A stretch of DNA of 64,000 nt from Phenylobacterium sp. (GTDB lineage: Bacteria; Pseudomonadota; Alphaproteobacteria; Caulobacterales; Caulobacteraceae): positions 52,708 through 116,707 of the forward strand of contig NZ_WGNY01000023.1 in assembly GCF_016124325.1 (NCBI RefSeq), read 5' to 3'. The notes beneath the pieces were generated by a model, which saw only the letters and a list, made by a program, of their open reading frames with translations, did not search any database and was not told the DNA's origin. Both the position numbers and the translations under genes were made by a program. Below are positions 54,143 through 63,271 of the stretch, piece by piece. Position 1 is the first letter of the stretch. Every line of letters starts with the position of its first letter.

Positions 54143-56655
54143 TGCCGCTCTGGCTGCGCTTCGCGGGGCGCGAGCTGCGGAGCGGCGTGAAAGGCTTCCG
54201 CATCTTCCTGGCCTGCCTGGCGCTGGGCGTCATGGCCATCGCCGCGGCCGGCTCGACCGCCGAGGCCTTCCGGCACGGCCTCGCCAGCCAGGCCCGCGAG
54301 ATCCTGGGCGGCGACCTGGTGATGGGCGTGAACCAGCGCCGGCTCCAGCCCGCCGAGCGCCAGGCCCTGGAGCGCCTGGGCCGGGTCGCCTACGCCGCCG
54401 CCTCCCAGGCCATGGCCGAAGCCCCGAACGGCGAGCGCCGGCTGATCGAGCTGCGCGGCGTCGACGCGGCCTATCCCCTGACCGGGACCGTCGAGCTCCG
54501 GGGCGCCCCGTCCCTGGCCGCGGCGCTGACCCACGAGGACGGCGTCTGGGGCGCGGCGGTCGAGCAGGCGTTGCTCGACCGGCTGGGCCTGAAGCTGGGC
54601 GACCGCTTCCTGGCCGGCAACGTGCCGATGCGCGCCACCGCCGTTCTGCTGGACGAGCCCGACCAGCTTTCCCGCGGCTTCTCCCTGGGCCCGCGCGTGC
54701 TGACCCGCGTGGGCGCCCTGGAGCAGGGCGGCTTCCTGCAGCCCGGCCTGCCCTTCGGCGAGGCCGCGCGCATCGCGCTCTATCCGCACTACGACCTGGA
54801 GAGCGCCAAGGCCCAGGCCCGGCGCGACATGAAGGGCCCGTTCCGCCTGCGCGACCGCAATGACGCCGCCCCCGGCGTCAGCCGCCTGATCGACCGGCTG
54901 GAGTACTTCCTGGGCTTCATCGGCCTGGCCTCGCTGGTCGCCGGGGGCCTTGGGGTCTACGGCGCGGTCAGCGCCTATGTGGACGGCCGCCGGCCCGCCA
55001 TCGCCACGCTCAAGGCCTTGGGCGCCGAGAGCGGCCTGGTCCGGGGAACCTACCTCGCCCAGATCGGCGTCCTGGCGGCCGTCGGCGTCGCCCTTGGCCT
55101 CGTGGCGGGCGCCGCCGCGCCGCTGGCCCTGGGGGCGATGATCAAGGACGAGCTGCCGGTCCCGGCCCTGTTCGCCGTCTACCCCTGGCCCCTGGCCAAG
55201 GCCGCCGCGTTCGGTCTGTTGTCGGCGGCGGCCTTCTCGCTGGCGCCGCTGGCGCGCGCGCGCGCGACCCCGCCGGCCAGCCTGTTCCGCAGCGACCTCG
55301 CCGGCCGGCTCAGCCTGGGGCCGGAGACCATCGCCGCGGCGCTGGCCGCCGCGGGCCTCGCCGGCCTGGCGGTCTGGACCGCGCCCACGCCGGTGATGGC
55401 CGCCGTCATGATCGCCGGGGTGGCCGTCGCCTTCGCCCTGCTCTGGGCCTTCGGATGGGGCGCGGCCTGGCTGGCCGGGCGCTTCCGCGGCGCGACGCGC
55501 GGGCCCCTGCGCATCGCGCTCGCCAACCTTGCCGGCCCCCGCTCGGCCGCGCGCACCGCCGCCCCCGCCATCGGCCTGGGCGTGGCCCTGCTGGCGGCGG
55601 TGGTGCTGATCCAGTCCAGCCTGCTGCGCCAGATCGCCGTCACCGCCCCCCAGACCGCGCCGGCCATGGTGTTCACCGAGATCCCGGCCGACCGGACCGC
55701 GGCCTTCGACGCCGAGATCGCTCGCGTGCTCGGTTATGCGCCTAGCCCCGACCGCTACCTGCGCGCGCCGCTCCTGACCGGCCGCATCGTGGCCGTGCGC
55801 GGCCAGAAGGTGGACCGTGACCGCCTGGGCGCTGAGGGCCGCTGGGCCTACGACAACGACATCAGCTTCTCCGCCATCGGCCCGGAGCCCCCCAACGCCG
55901 GGATCGTGGCCGGCCGCTGGTGGCCCGCGGACTATGCCGGCCCCCCGCTCGTCGCGTTCAGCGAAGACCCCGCCAAGGCCGCCCACGTGAAGCTGGGCGA
56001 CACCCTCACCATCTCGCTCCTGGGCCGCGAGATCACCGCGCGCGTGGCGGTGATCCGCCGGGTGGATTTCGGCGGCTTCGGCGCGAGCTTCCCGGTGGTG
56101 CTGACCCCCTCGGCGATCGAGGGCGCCAATCCCCGCCACGTCGCCATCGCCAAGGCGAGCCGCGCCGAGGAACAGGCGATCACCCGCGCGCTGGGCCGCG
56201 ACTTCCCGGAGGTCAATGTGATCTCGGTGCGCGAGCAGCTCGAAGCCGCCAGCGAACTCTTCGACCGGGTCGCCCTGGCCGTGCGCGGCGCGGCGGCCGT
56301 GGCCCTGCTGGCCGCGCTGCTGGTGCTGGCCGGCGCCATTGCCGCCCGCGCCCAGGAACGCACCCGCGAGGCCGCGACGCTCAAGGTGCTGGGCGCCTCG
56401 CGCGCGCAGGTGCTGGCCGCCTATGTCATCGAGTACGGCCTGGTCGGCGCGATCGCCGGCGCGGCCGGCGTGGGCCTGGGCTGCGCGGCCGCCTGGCCCG
56501 TGGTGGTGAAGGTGTTCGAGGCGCACTGGAGCATCGACTGGGGCGGCGTGGCCCTGCTGCTCGGCGGCGCCGCTGGCCTGGCGGCGGTCGGCGGTCTCGC
56601 CGCCTCGTTCCACGCCCTGTCGCGCCGCCCGGCGCCGGCGCTGCGGGCCGACTAG
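54139..56655 (+). CDS. FtsX-like ABC permease (YbbP-like)
   Basis: An 838-residue membrane protein with the YbbP layout: N-terminal helix, large periplasmic domain, two FtsX transmembrane units with REAATLKVLGASRAQVLAAYV as the second coupling region. With the YbbA-like ATPase it probably extracts or secretes lipid-like molecules from the inner membrane; the linkage with a TesA-like esterase is conserved. Start ATG 54139 overlaps the ATPase stop. Confidence 0.93.
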   Translation: MMPLWLRFAGRELRSGVKGFRIFLACLALGVMAIAAAGSTAEAFRHGLASQAREILGGDLVMGVNQRRLQPAERQALERLGRVAYAAASQAMAEAPNGERRLIELRGVDAAYPLTGTVELRGAPSLAAALTHEDGVWGAAVEQALLDRLGLKLGDRFLAGNVPMRATAVLLDEPDQLSRGFSLGPRVLTRVGALEQGGFLQPGLPFGEAARIALYPHYDLESAKAQARRDMKGPFRLRDRNDAAPGVSRLIDRLEYFLGFIGLASLVAGGLGVYGAVSAYVDGRRPAIATLKALGAESGLVRGTYLAQIGVLAAVGVALGLVAGAAAPLALGAMIKDELPVPALFAVYPWPLAKAAAFGLLSAAAFSLAPLARARATPPASLFRSDLAGRLSLGPETIAAALAAAGLAGLAVWTAPTPVMAAVMIAGVAVAFALLWAFGWGAAWLAGRFRGATRGPLRIALANLAGPRSAARTAAPAIGLGVALLAAVVLIQSSLLRQIAVTAPQTAPAMVFTEIPADRTAAFDAEIARVLGYAPSPDRYLRAPLLTGRIVAVRGQKVDRDRLGAEGRWAYDNDISFSAIGPEPPNAGIVAGRWWPADYAGPPLVAFSEDPAKAAHVKLGDTLTISLLGREITARVAVIRRVDFGGFGASFPVVLTPSAIEGANPRHVAIAKASRAEEQAITRALGRDFPEVNVISVREQLEAASELFDRVALAVRGAAAVALLAALLVLAGAIAARAQERTREAATLKVLGASRAQVLAAYVIEYGLVGAIAGAAGVGLGCAAAWPVVVKVFEAHWSIDWGGVALLLGGAAGLAAVGGLAASFHALSRRPAPALRAD

Positions 56656-56759
56656 GGCTGGAGTGCGCAACAGTGTCGCATCGCGCATTTGATAAGCTTT
56701 TGGCATTCGAGCGCCGCGAGAATTCGGACGTAGATCACCCGACCGCAGGAAGAATCCGC

Positions 56760-56975
56760 ATGAACTACGAGCTGACCGGCAAGGACCTGGCCGACTGGGG
56801 CACCGCGGCCCTGGTGTTCCTCTCCGGCGCCATGACGGGCCACTACGCCGCCATCGGCATGGACCCGGTGCAGTGGGCCGGCGCGGCGGCGGCGGTCCTG
56901 GGATCGGTGACGGCGGCCGTGGCCGTGCGCGTCTGGCCGGCGCCCGAGAAGGCCGAGGTCTCCTCGCGGAACTGA
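56760..56975 (+). CDS. Small two-helix membrane protein of unknown function
   Basis: A 71-residue protein with two hydrophobic segments (residues ~14-31 and 38-58) and a charged N-terminus MNYELTGKDLADWG. AGGAAG precedes the ATG by 6 nt. I do not recognise a family. It stands alone after the ybbAP pair and before the sigma factor gene. Confidence 0.72.
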   Translation: MNYELTGKDLADWGTAALVFLSGAMTGHYAAIGMDPVQWAGAAAAVLGSVTAAVAVRVWPAPEKAEVSSRN

Positions 56976-57168
56976 AACCTTCGGCGACGCGGCGCCGCCG
57001 AAGGCCAGCAGGGGTTCGGGACGAGGATCGACGCCGATCCGAAGCCTGGGGGTGACACGGATCCTCCATCCCCCGGGCCGGCGCCGAGTTGAGCGGATTC
57101 CCCGTCCCGATCACTCCGCTCGAAAGGCCTAGGCGCCAAAGGCGGGCCCCACGGGTCAGGCCGCGCGC

Positions 57169-57190
57169 AATTTTTTCGCGAGGTATTTTT
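57169..57190 (+). promoter_or_regulatory. AT-tract upstream of the ECF sigma gene
   Basis: AATTTTTTCGCG followed by AGGTATTTTT, 55-77 bp upstream of the sigma factor ATG in an otherwise GC-rich gap. It looks like a promoter, and as ECF factors often autoregulate it is a candidate self-recognised site. No second copy was seen upstream of the nearby PEPxxWA genes. Confidence 0.4.
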
Positions 57191-57245
57191 CCCCTGAGCG
57201 GGGCGGCCGCTTGCCAGCCCTGGCGGGCCTCCGCACTATCGCGCC

Positions 57246-57809
57246 ATGCTGGAGCGTTCGGCGAGCGACGAGGTTCGCGCCCTGCTCGGGGCGTGGCGGG
57301 CCGGCGACCAGGCGGCGCGCGACCGGCTGTTCGAAATGCTCTACGCCGAGTTGCGGCAGGCCGCGGCGGGCATGCTGCGCGGCGAGCGGGACGTCTCCCT
57401 CGCGGTCGGCGACCTCGTGCACGAGACGATCCTCAAGCTCATCGCCCTGAACCAGATCGACTGGCAGGACCGGGCGCACTTCATGGCGCTGACCTCGGTG
57501 ATGATGCGCCGCGCCCTCGTCGAGCACGTGCGCGCCAAGCGCCGCGACAAGCGCCGGCACCTGAAGGTCGAGCTGACGACCAACCTGCCCGACGTGGGCA
57601 ACGCCGACCTCGACGAGATCAACGACGCCCTGGAGCGGCTCGCGCGCATCGACCGCGAGCGGGCCGAGGTGGTGGAGATGCGCTACTTCGGCGGCATGGA
57701 GATCGCCGACATCGCCGCGGTGCTGGACGTCTCCGAGTCGACGATCAAGCGCCGGTGGCAGGCGGCGCGCCTGTGGCTCTACGAGGCGCTGCAGCCGCAA
57801 AATGCCTGA
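57246..57809 (+). CDS. ECF-type RNA polymerase sigma factor, TIGR02999/ECF43-like
   Basis: A 187-residue sigma factor with regions 2 and 4. Region 2 reads YAELRQAAAGMLRGERDVSL then VGDLVHETILKL, with the VHE pattern and LR-AA of the TIGR02999 group; region 4 is VVEMRYFGGMEIADIAAVLD with VSESTIKRRWQAARLWL. The acidic residues in the DAED part of region 2.2 are replaced by AVGD, as described for ECF43 factors that need phosphorylation by a partner kinase (EcfP/PknT). The next gene, overlapping by 8 nt, encodes such a kinase. Confidence 0.92.
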   Translation: MLERSASDEVRALLGAWRAGDQAARDRLFEMLYAELRQAAAGMLRGERDVSLAVGDLVHETILKLIALNQIDWQDRAHFMALTSVMMRRALVEHVRAKRRDKRRHLKVELTTNLPDVGNADLDEINDALERLARIDRERAEVVEMRYFGGMEIADIAAVLDVSESTIKRRWQAARLWLYEALQPQNA

Positions 57810-60165
57810 CGCGGCCGGGCCCTCGGCCGACGCGCTCGCCCTCGACCTGCTGGAGCAGGCGATCGATCTTCCGTCCAGTGACCGCGAGGCCTGGCTCGCC
57901 GGAGCCGACGTCGCTCCGGACGTGCGGGATCGCGCCCTGGCCCTGCTGCGCGGCGGCGCGGGGGCCCGCATCGCCTTTCCGACCGGCGGGGCGGCGCGTC
58001 GGGCGGAGGGCGGCCCGCCGCCCGAACGGATCGGCGCCTACCGCATCACGGGCCTGATCGGCCAGGGCGGCATGGGCGCGGTCTATCGCGGCGAGCGCGA
58101 CGCCGGCGACTTCGACCACGTCGTGGCGATCAAGGTGATCCGTCCCGGCGCCCTTTCCGAGCAGCTGATCGAGCGCTTCCGCCGCGAGCGCCAGACCCTG
58201 GCGCGCCTGGCCCACCCCAACATCGCCCGGCTGTTCGACGGCGGCGAGACGGCGGCCGGCGAACCCTACATCGTCATGGAATATGTCGAGGGCCGCCCCC
58301 TTGGCGCCTGGATCGAGGCCGAGAAGCCGCCGCCGGACGCGCGCATCGACCTGTTCCTATCGGTGGCCTCGGCCGTCGCCTTCGCTCACCAGAATCTCAT
58401 CGTGCACGGCGACGTGACGCCCGGGAACGTGCTGGTCGACGCCGACGGCCGCGCCCGGCTGATCGACTTCGGCATCTCCCGGCCGGCGGTCGTCGACGCG
58501 CCGGAGGCCTCGCCATCCCCGGCCGGCGGCGCACATACGGCCACGCCCGGCTACGCCGCGCCCGAGCGCGTCGCCGGCGCGCCCGCCACCACCCTATCCG
58601 ACGTCTACTCCCTGGGCCGGGTGCTGCGCGCGCTCACCGCCGGCGACGGTCCGGACTCCGAGCGCGAGGCCGTCATCGCGCGCGCCACCGCCGCGGACCC
58701 GGCCGAACGCTATTCCACCGTGGAAGCCCTGCGCGACGACGTCGTCGCCTGGCGTCGCGGCTTCCCCGTCGCGGCCGTCGCAGGGGGGCGTGGCTATGTG
58801 TTTCGCAAGTTCGTCGGGCGGCACCGCCTGGCCGTCGGGGGCGCGGCGACGGCGGCCGCGCTCCTCATCGCCGCCTTCGCCGTGACCCTGGTCGCCAACC
58901 AGCGGGAACAGGCGGCCCGCGCCGAGGCCGAGGCGCGCTACCAGGACGTCCGCTCGCTGGCCAAGGTGATGATGTTCGACGTCTACGACGCGGTCAGCAA
59001 GGTGCCCGGCTCGATCGACGCGCGGCTGCTGCTGGCGCGCACGGCGCAGGACTACCTCGACTCCCTGGCCGCCGACGCCACCGCGCCGTTCGACGTCCGG
59101 TTGGAGGCCGGCGAGGGCTATTTCCGGCTGGCTCGGGTGGTGGGCTCGACGGCCGGCGGCTCGCTTGGCCGCCGCGATGACGGCAAGAAGCTGTTCGAGA
59201 AATCGCTCGCGATCCTGGAAGCCCTGCACCGCGAAGCGCCGGAACGCCCGGACGTGCGCCTGGCGCTGGGCCACGAACTGTCGGTGATGGCCGGCGAAGC
59301 GCTCTACAACGACAGCGACAGCAAGACGGCGCGAACGCGGGCCACGCGCGCCCGGGCGCTGCTGAGCGGCCTGCCGCAGCCGAGCGAGCGCAGCGCCGGC
59401 GCCCTGGCGGGCGCCTACCTCTACGAGGGCGACAGCTACGGCTGGGACAACGACCTTCCCGCCGCGGGCCGCGTCTACGAGGCGGGCATCCGGATGGTCG
59501 AGGGCCTTCCGCCGGCCCTGCGGGACAGCGACGCGGTGCGGTTCAGCATGGGCGGCCTCCTGCGCCAGGCCGGGGAGGTCTACCGCTACACCGGCCAGCC
59601 CGACCGCGCGATCACGCGGATGGAGCAGGCGGTGGCGCTCAACCGCGCCTCGCTCGTCAAGGCCAAGGGCGCGCCCGACGCGGTGCGCCGGCTGATCATC
59701 TCGCTCTGGTCGCTGGGCGACATGCAGCGCTCGGTCGAGCGGCTGGACCAGGCGTTGCAGACTATTTCGGAGGCCCTAGAGATCTCGCGCGACATGGTGG
59801 CCAAAGCCCCCAACGACGCGGGCGCCAAGGAATCGGTCGCCTTCGCCGCCATCGTGCAGGCGCAGGTCCTCAGCGCGCGGGGCGAGCATCGCGCGGCCGT
59901 CGCCGCCGCGGACGAAGCCTTGGATTTGCGGCACGAACTCGTGGCGCGCAGCAGCGCCAACCAGGGCTGGCGCATGGGTCTCGCAGGGGCCCTAAGGGAC
60001 GCCGCGGTGGTCTACCGCGCGGCCGGCCGGGAGGCGACGGCGTGCGCGTCGCTCCGCGAAGCCCACGGGATCATGGCGGCCTACGAGCGCACGGGCCGCC
60101 TCCCGGAAATCGACCGCGAGAACTACCTCAAGCCGGTGGAGGCGGCGCTGCGCAGCTGCGGCTGA
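57802..60165 (+). CDS. Transmembrane Ser/Thr protein kinase with C-terminal repeat domain
   Basis: A 787-residue protein. Kinase domain residues ~77-320: glycine loop IGQGGMGAVYRG, Lys111 in VAIKVIRP, catalytic loop HGDVTPGNVLV (Asp204, Asn209), DFG 222-224. The usual HRD is HGD and the Lys of DxKPxN is Thr. One membrane helix (~344-365), then ~420 residues of helical TPR-like repeats that should lie in the periplasm. It overlaps the sigma factor gene by 8 nt. By analogy with PknT/EcfP, it likely phosphorylates and activates that sigma factor after an envelope signal (inference). Confidence 0.93.
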   Translation: MPDAAGPSADALALDLLEQAIDLPSSDREAWLAGADVAPDVRDRALALLRGGAGARIAFPTGGAARRAEGGPPPERIGAYRITGLIGQGGMGAVYRGERDAGDFDHVVAIKVIRPGALSEQLIERFRRERQTLARLAHPNIARLFDGGETAAGEPYIVMEYVEGRPLGAWIEAEKPPPDARIDLFLSVASAVAFAHQNLIVHGDVTPGNVLVDADGRARLIDFGISRPAVVDAPEASPSPAGGAHTATPGYAAPERVAGAPATTLSDVYSLGRVLRALTAGDGPDSEREAVIARATAADPAERYSTVEALRDDVVAWRRGFPVAAVAGGRGYVFRKFVGRHRLAVGGAATAAALLIAAFAVTLVANQREQAARAEAEARYQDVRSLAKVMMFDVYDAVSKVPGSIDARLLLARTAQDYLDSLAADATAPFDVRLEAGEGYFRLARVVGSTAGGSLGRRDDGKKLFEKSLAILEALHREAPERPDVRLALGHELSVMAGEALYNDSDSKTARTRATRARALLSGLPQPSERSAGALAGAYLYEGDSYGWDNDLPAAGRVYEAGIRMVEGLPPALRDSDAVRFSMGGLLRQAGEVYRYTGQPDRAITRMEQAVALNRASLVKAKGAPDAVRRLIISLWSLGDMQRSVERLDQALQTISEALEISRDMVAKAPNDAGAKESVAFAAIVQAQVLSARGEHRAAVAAADEALDLRHELVARSSANQGWRMGLAGALRDAAVVYRAAGREATACASLREAHGIMAAYERTGRLPEIDRENYLKPVEAALRSCG

Positions 60166-60329
60166 AACGACGGAATTCATGCGCCGCGCGAGCGGCGCGC
60201 CGCAACTTCCCCTGGCGGGCGAGAAACGGGTGATTTCGACGCCCCCGTTTGGGGGCAGGCGGCCCCGGAAATCCGGGCTTCAATCCTCCCAGGCTTCGCG
60301 CGGCGAAGCCGATTGGGGGATCGATTTCC

Positions 60330-61061
60330 ATGCGTTCCAAGCTGAAACTGGCCGCCGCCGTGGCGGCGGGCGCCGTCGCCCTGGCCACACAGGCCCAGGC
60401 CTTGGTGATGGCCACCTTCAACGGGGTCGTCACGATCGACTACGGATCCGACATGACCTTCGGCGTCTCGCCGCTGGTCGGCCAGGCCTTCTCCGCCGTC
60501 TGGACCTTCGATCCGACGCTCGGGAACACCTCGCTCTACGTCCCGCTGCCCGGCTACTTCTCCTACAACCGCGCGGGCTACAACGACGCCTCCCCGGTGC
60601 GCTCGGTGGCGATCACCATCAACGGGATCACCGACGTGATCGACTTCACCGCGCCCTCCAACAGCTACGGCGAGACCGACCGGACCAACAATCCGGATGC
60701 CCCGCAGGGCGTCCTGTATTTCGGCGGCCAGGCCGGCCGCTACATCCCCTCGCCGACGGGCGGCCAGGCCTACGACTACTTCTCGGGCAGCTCGAACTTC
60801 TACGGGACGGCCGAGATCCCGTTCGACATGGGCGAGCCCTGGAACCCGCCCGGCGGCAGCGGCGGCGGCGCTTTCGCCCGCGCGGCCCAGAACAGCGGCC
60901 GCGGCTACGATCAGGCCTACAACTTCGCGGTCTCGATCACGAGCGCCCGGATCACCGAGGTCGGCGCGGTTCCCGAGCCCGCGGCCTGGAGCCTGATGAT
61001 CGCGGGCTTCGGCGCGGCGGGCGCGGTGCTGCGGCGCAGGCGGCTGGCCCGCGCCGCCTGA
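60330..61061 (+). CDS. Exported PEPxxWA-CTERM protein
   Basis: A 243-residue secreted protein: signal peptide MRSKLKLAAAVAAGAVALAT (ending about AQA), a beta-rich body with many Gly/Tyr/Asn residues, and a C-terminal sorting signal VPEPAAWSLMIAGFGAAGAV followed by an RRRRLARAA basic tail. That signal marks the alphaproteobacterial PEPxxWA group, assumed to be processed at the membrane and sent to the surface. A GGGGGA site precedes ATG 60330. It follows the kinase gene by 164 bp. Confidence 0.9.
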   Translation: MRSKLKLAAAVAAGAVALATQAQALVMATFNGVVTIDYGSDMTFGVSPLVGQAFSAVWTFDPTLGNTSLYVPLPGYFSYNRAGYNDASPVRSVAITINGITDVIDFTAPSNSYGETDRTNNPDAPQGVLYFGGQAGRYIPSPTGGQAYDYFSGSSNFYGTAEIPFDMGEPWNPPGGSGGGAFARAAQNSGRGYDQAYNFAVSITSARITEVGAVPEPAAWSLMIAGFGAAGAVLRRRRLARAA

Positions 61062-61089
61062 CATTGGCCGCGGATCCGGCCGGTGAACG

Positions 61090-61111
61090 CCCGGCGGCTT
61101 GCGCCGCCGGG
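61090..61111. terminator. GC-rich hairpin between the two PEPxxWA genes
   Basis: CCCGGCGGC-TTGC-GCCGCCGGG, 9-bp perfect stem, 29 nt after the first PEPxxWA gene. There is no T-run, so its terminator role is likely but not certain; it could stop transcription from both sides. Confidence 0.55.
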
Positions 61112-61239
61112 ACATCCACCCGGGGACTGCGGGCGAAGGCCCCGGACGCGATCCCGGCTCCGGAAGGACACGGCGTCCTGAAGCGCGGGATCGATGCGGG
61201 CGCCGTCGGGATCGCCGGCCCCGGATCGCGGGAACGCCG

Positions 61240-61911
61240 TCAGGCCATGGGCGCCAGGCGACGCCGGCGCGCGACGCAACCGGCGGCGCCGAAACCCAGG
61301 ATCATCAGCGCCCAGGTCCCCGGCTCAGGCACGCCGCCCACCGCCGTCGGGCGCAGGTCCAGGACGATCCTGTCGATGTCGACGCCGCCCTGGCCGCCGT
61401 TGCCGAACTTGAAGGTCAGGGGCCCCGAGGCGTAGGCGGTGTTGACCGCATAGGTCGCGACGCTGTTGCCGGCGTCGAACAGGACCGTCCCGCCCTGGTC
61501 GACCACCTGGAAGAAGAAGAGCGCGGTCGAGGTCGCCGACCCGGCGCTCCAGGTGAAGCTCGAGAACGAGACCTCGTAGCCGGCGTCCGGCGTGAAGAAG
61601 ATCAGCGACGGCTCGTCCGCCGGCCCCACCGGAAAGGCGTACGCACGGCCGCCATTGCTGGTCGAAAACAGCAACGAGGTCTGGCTGCCCGAGGCCTCGC
61701 TGGCGTCGTACCCGACGGTCAGGCCCGTCGTGCTCCCATAGTTGGCGCCGATATACTGGCCGTTGGTCGTGCAGGCCCGGTCGACCGCGCCTCCGTCCGA
61801 ACCCGTACAGGCCATTTCGTTCGTGCCGAATTCCAGCACCACCGTCGCGGCGCGCGCGCCCATCGGCGACAACAGCATCGCCATGGCGGTGGCGAGAAGC
61901 AGCTTCTGCAT
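61240..61911 (-). CDS. Second exported PEPxxWA-CTERM protein
   Basis: A 223-residue secreted protein with signal peptide MQKLLLATAMAMLLSPMGAR and C-terminal VPEPGTWALMILGFGAAG then RRRRLAPMA, the canonical PEPxxWA-CTERM form. The body contains a few Cys (ACTGSD, ACTTNG) and a jelly-roll-like beta pattern; unrelated to the neighbouring PEPxxWA protein outside the tail. Convergent with it, so the two are not co-transcribed. Function unknown. Confidence 0.92.
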   Translation of the reverse strand: MQKLLLATAMAMLLSPMGARAATVVLEFGTNEMACTGSDGGAVDRACTTNGQYIGANYGSTTGLTVGYDASEASGSQTSLLFSTSNGGRAYAFPVGPADEPSLIFFTPDAGYEVSFSSFTWSAGSATSTALFFFQVVDQGGTVLFDAGNSVATYAVNTAYASGPLTFKFGNGGQGGVDIDRIVLDLRPTAVGGVPEPGTWALMILGFGAAGCVARRRRLAPMA

Positions 61912-62131
61912 GTCCAGTCACTCCAGGCGTCGCTCCGACGCGACGCCGGCCGCCCCCTGCGGCCCGACCAACGCCCGAGACAACGATCGCGGCACGATAG
62001 CTTCGCGGGTCCGCCGGCGAATGGCTCAGACGAGCTATCGGCTCGGTAGAATCCGACTCGCCGATCAGGCGTATGCAGTGGACGCTGCCCAGGCGGGCGC
62101 ATCGTGTTCAACGAACGTGAGGAGGTCGGAC

Positions 62132-63265
62132 GTGCCCGCCGAAGAAGCCGCCTTCCTGGACCTGCTGTACGACGCGGCGGTCGATCCCGCCGGCTGGATT
62201 CCGGTCATGGAGCGCTTCGCCGACATGACCGGCGGAACCAATGCCTGGCTCTCACGCCTGAGTGTTGTCGACGGCTCCGGCTCGGGCCTGATCGCCCGGA
62301 TCGATCCCGATGCGCCGGGGCGCTACGAGGCCTACTATGGCGCCCTGAACCCCTTTTCCAATGCGACCGACCCGCGGGACTACATGGCCAATTGGCGACC
62401 CACGGTGCTGACCGACGACGATTGTCTGGCGAAGGAAGACCTCGCCAGGACCGAGTACTTCAACGACTTCATGCGCCCCAACGACGCCGACTCCTGCATG
62501 ATCGTGCGCCTGAGCGCGCACCGGTACGAGACCTGCGCGCTCACCGTGAACCGCCCCCGGTCCCGCAGCCGGTTCGAACGCGCGGACATCGAGCGCGCCG
62601 AACGCCTGCAACCCCACATTCGCCGCGCCTTCCACCTGACGGAAAAGCTGGCGCAAGCCGGGCTCCGCAGCCCGGACGTGGACGCCGCGCTCGATCGCTC
62701 GCCCTTCGGCATCTTCCTGCTGGACGGCGCGGGCCGCGTTCGCCGCACCAACCGGATGGCCGATCAGATCCTGGCGCGGCGCCTGGGACTCTGCCTGCTC
62801 GGCGGCCGACTGTCCGGCGTCCAGGCGCTGGGCGCGCGCCAGCTGGACAAGCTGATCGCACAGGCGGCCTCGACCGACGCCGAGCCTCGGGTGGGCGGGT
62901 CCATGACCCTGCGCGTGGCCGGCCGGCGGACGCCGCTCTCGATCATCGTGACCCCGATCCAGGCCGGGCGGGCCGCCGTGTTCGGCCAGGCGCCGGGCGT
63001 GCTGGTGTGCGTGACCGACCCCGAAGCCCAGCGGCAGGCGACCGCGGCCCAGTTGCAGGAGCTGTTCGGCTTCACCCCGGCCGAGGCCCGGGTCGCCCTG
63101 GCCCTGATGGACGGCGCGGACGCCCGCGAGGCCGCCGAACGCCAGGGCGTCAGCTTCCACACCGTGCGGCATCAGGTGCAGAGCCTGCTCGACAAGACCG
63201 GCACGGCGCGCCAGGCGGAGCTGATCGCCCTGCTGACGCGGGCCACCGTCGGCCCGCTCCTCTAG
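62132..63265 (+). CDS. LuxR-type helix-turn-helix regulator
   Basis: A 377-residue regulator: ~310-residue N-terminal part of unknown ligand, including a PAS-like segment (IFLLDGAGRVRRTNRMADQI), then a C-terminal HTH, FGFTPAEARVALALMDGADA then EAAERQGVSFHTVRHQVQSL. GTG 62132 after GGAGG (about 62120-62125). Same family as the regulator at 759-1847 in layout. Divergent from the second PEPxxWA gene, which it might control (inference). It ends 6 nt from the thiC stop codon. Confidence 0.88.
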   Translation: MPAEEAAFLDLLYDAAVDPAGWIPVMERFADMTGGTNAWLSRLSVVDGSGSGLIARIDPDAPGRYEAYYGALNPFSNATDPRDYMANWRPTVLTDDDCLAKEDLARTEYFNDFMRPNDADSCMIVRLSAHRYETCALTVNRPRSRSRFERADIERAERLQPHIRRAFHLTEKLAQAGLRSPDVDAALDRSPFGIFLLDGAGRVRRTNRMADQILARRLGLCLLGGRLSGVQALGARQLDKLIAQAASTDAEPRVGGSMTLRVAGRRTPLSIIVTPIQAGRAAVFGQAPGVLVCVTDPEAQRQATAAQLQELFGFTPAEARVALALMDGADAREAAERQGVSFHTVRHQVQSLLDKTGTARQAELIALLTRATVGPLL

Positions 63266-63271
63266 ACCGGC

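Noticed and set aside
60166..60329. A copy of the sigma-gene AT tract before the first PEPxxWA gene, as proof of sigma control
   Set aside because: I looked for the AATTTTTTCGCG-like tract upstream of both PEPxxWA genes and found no convincing match.
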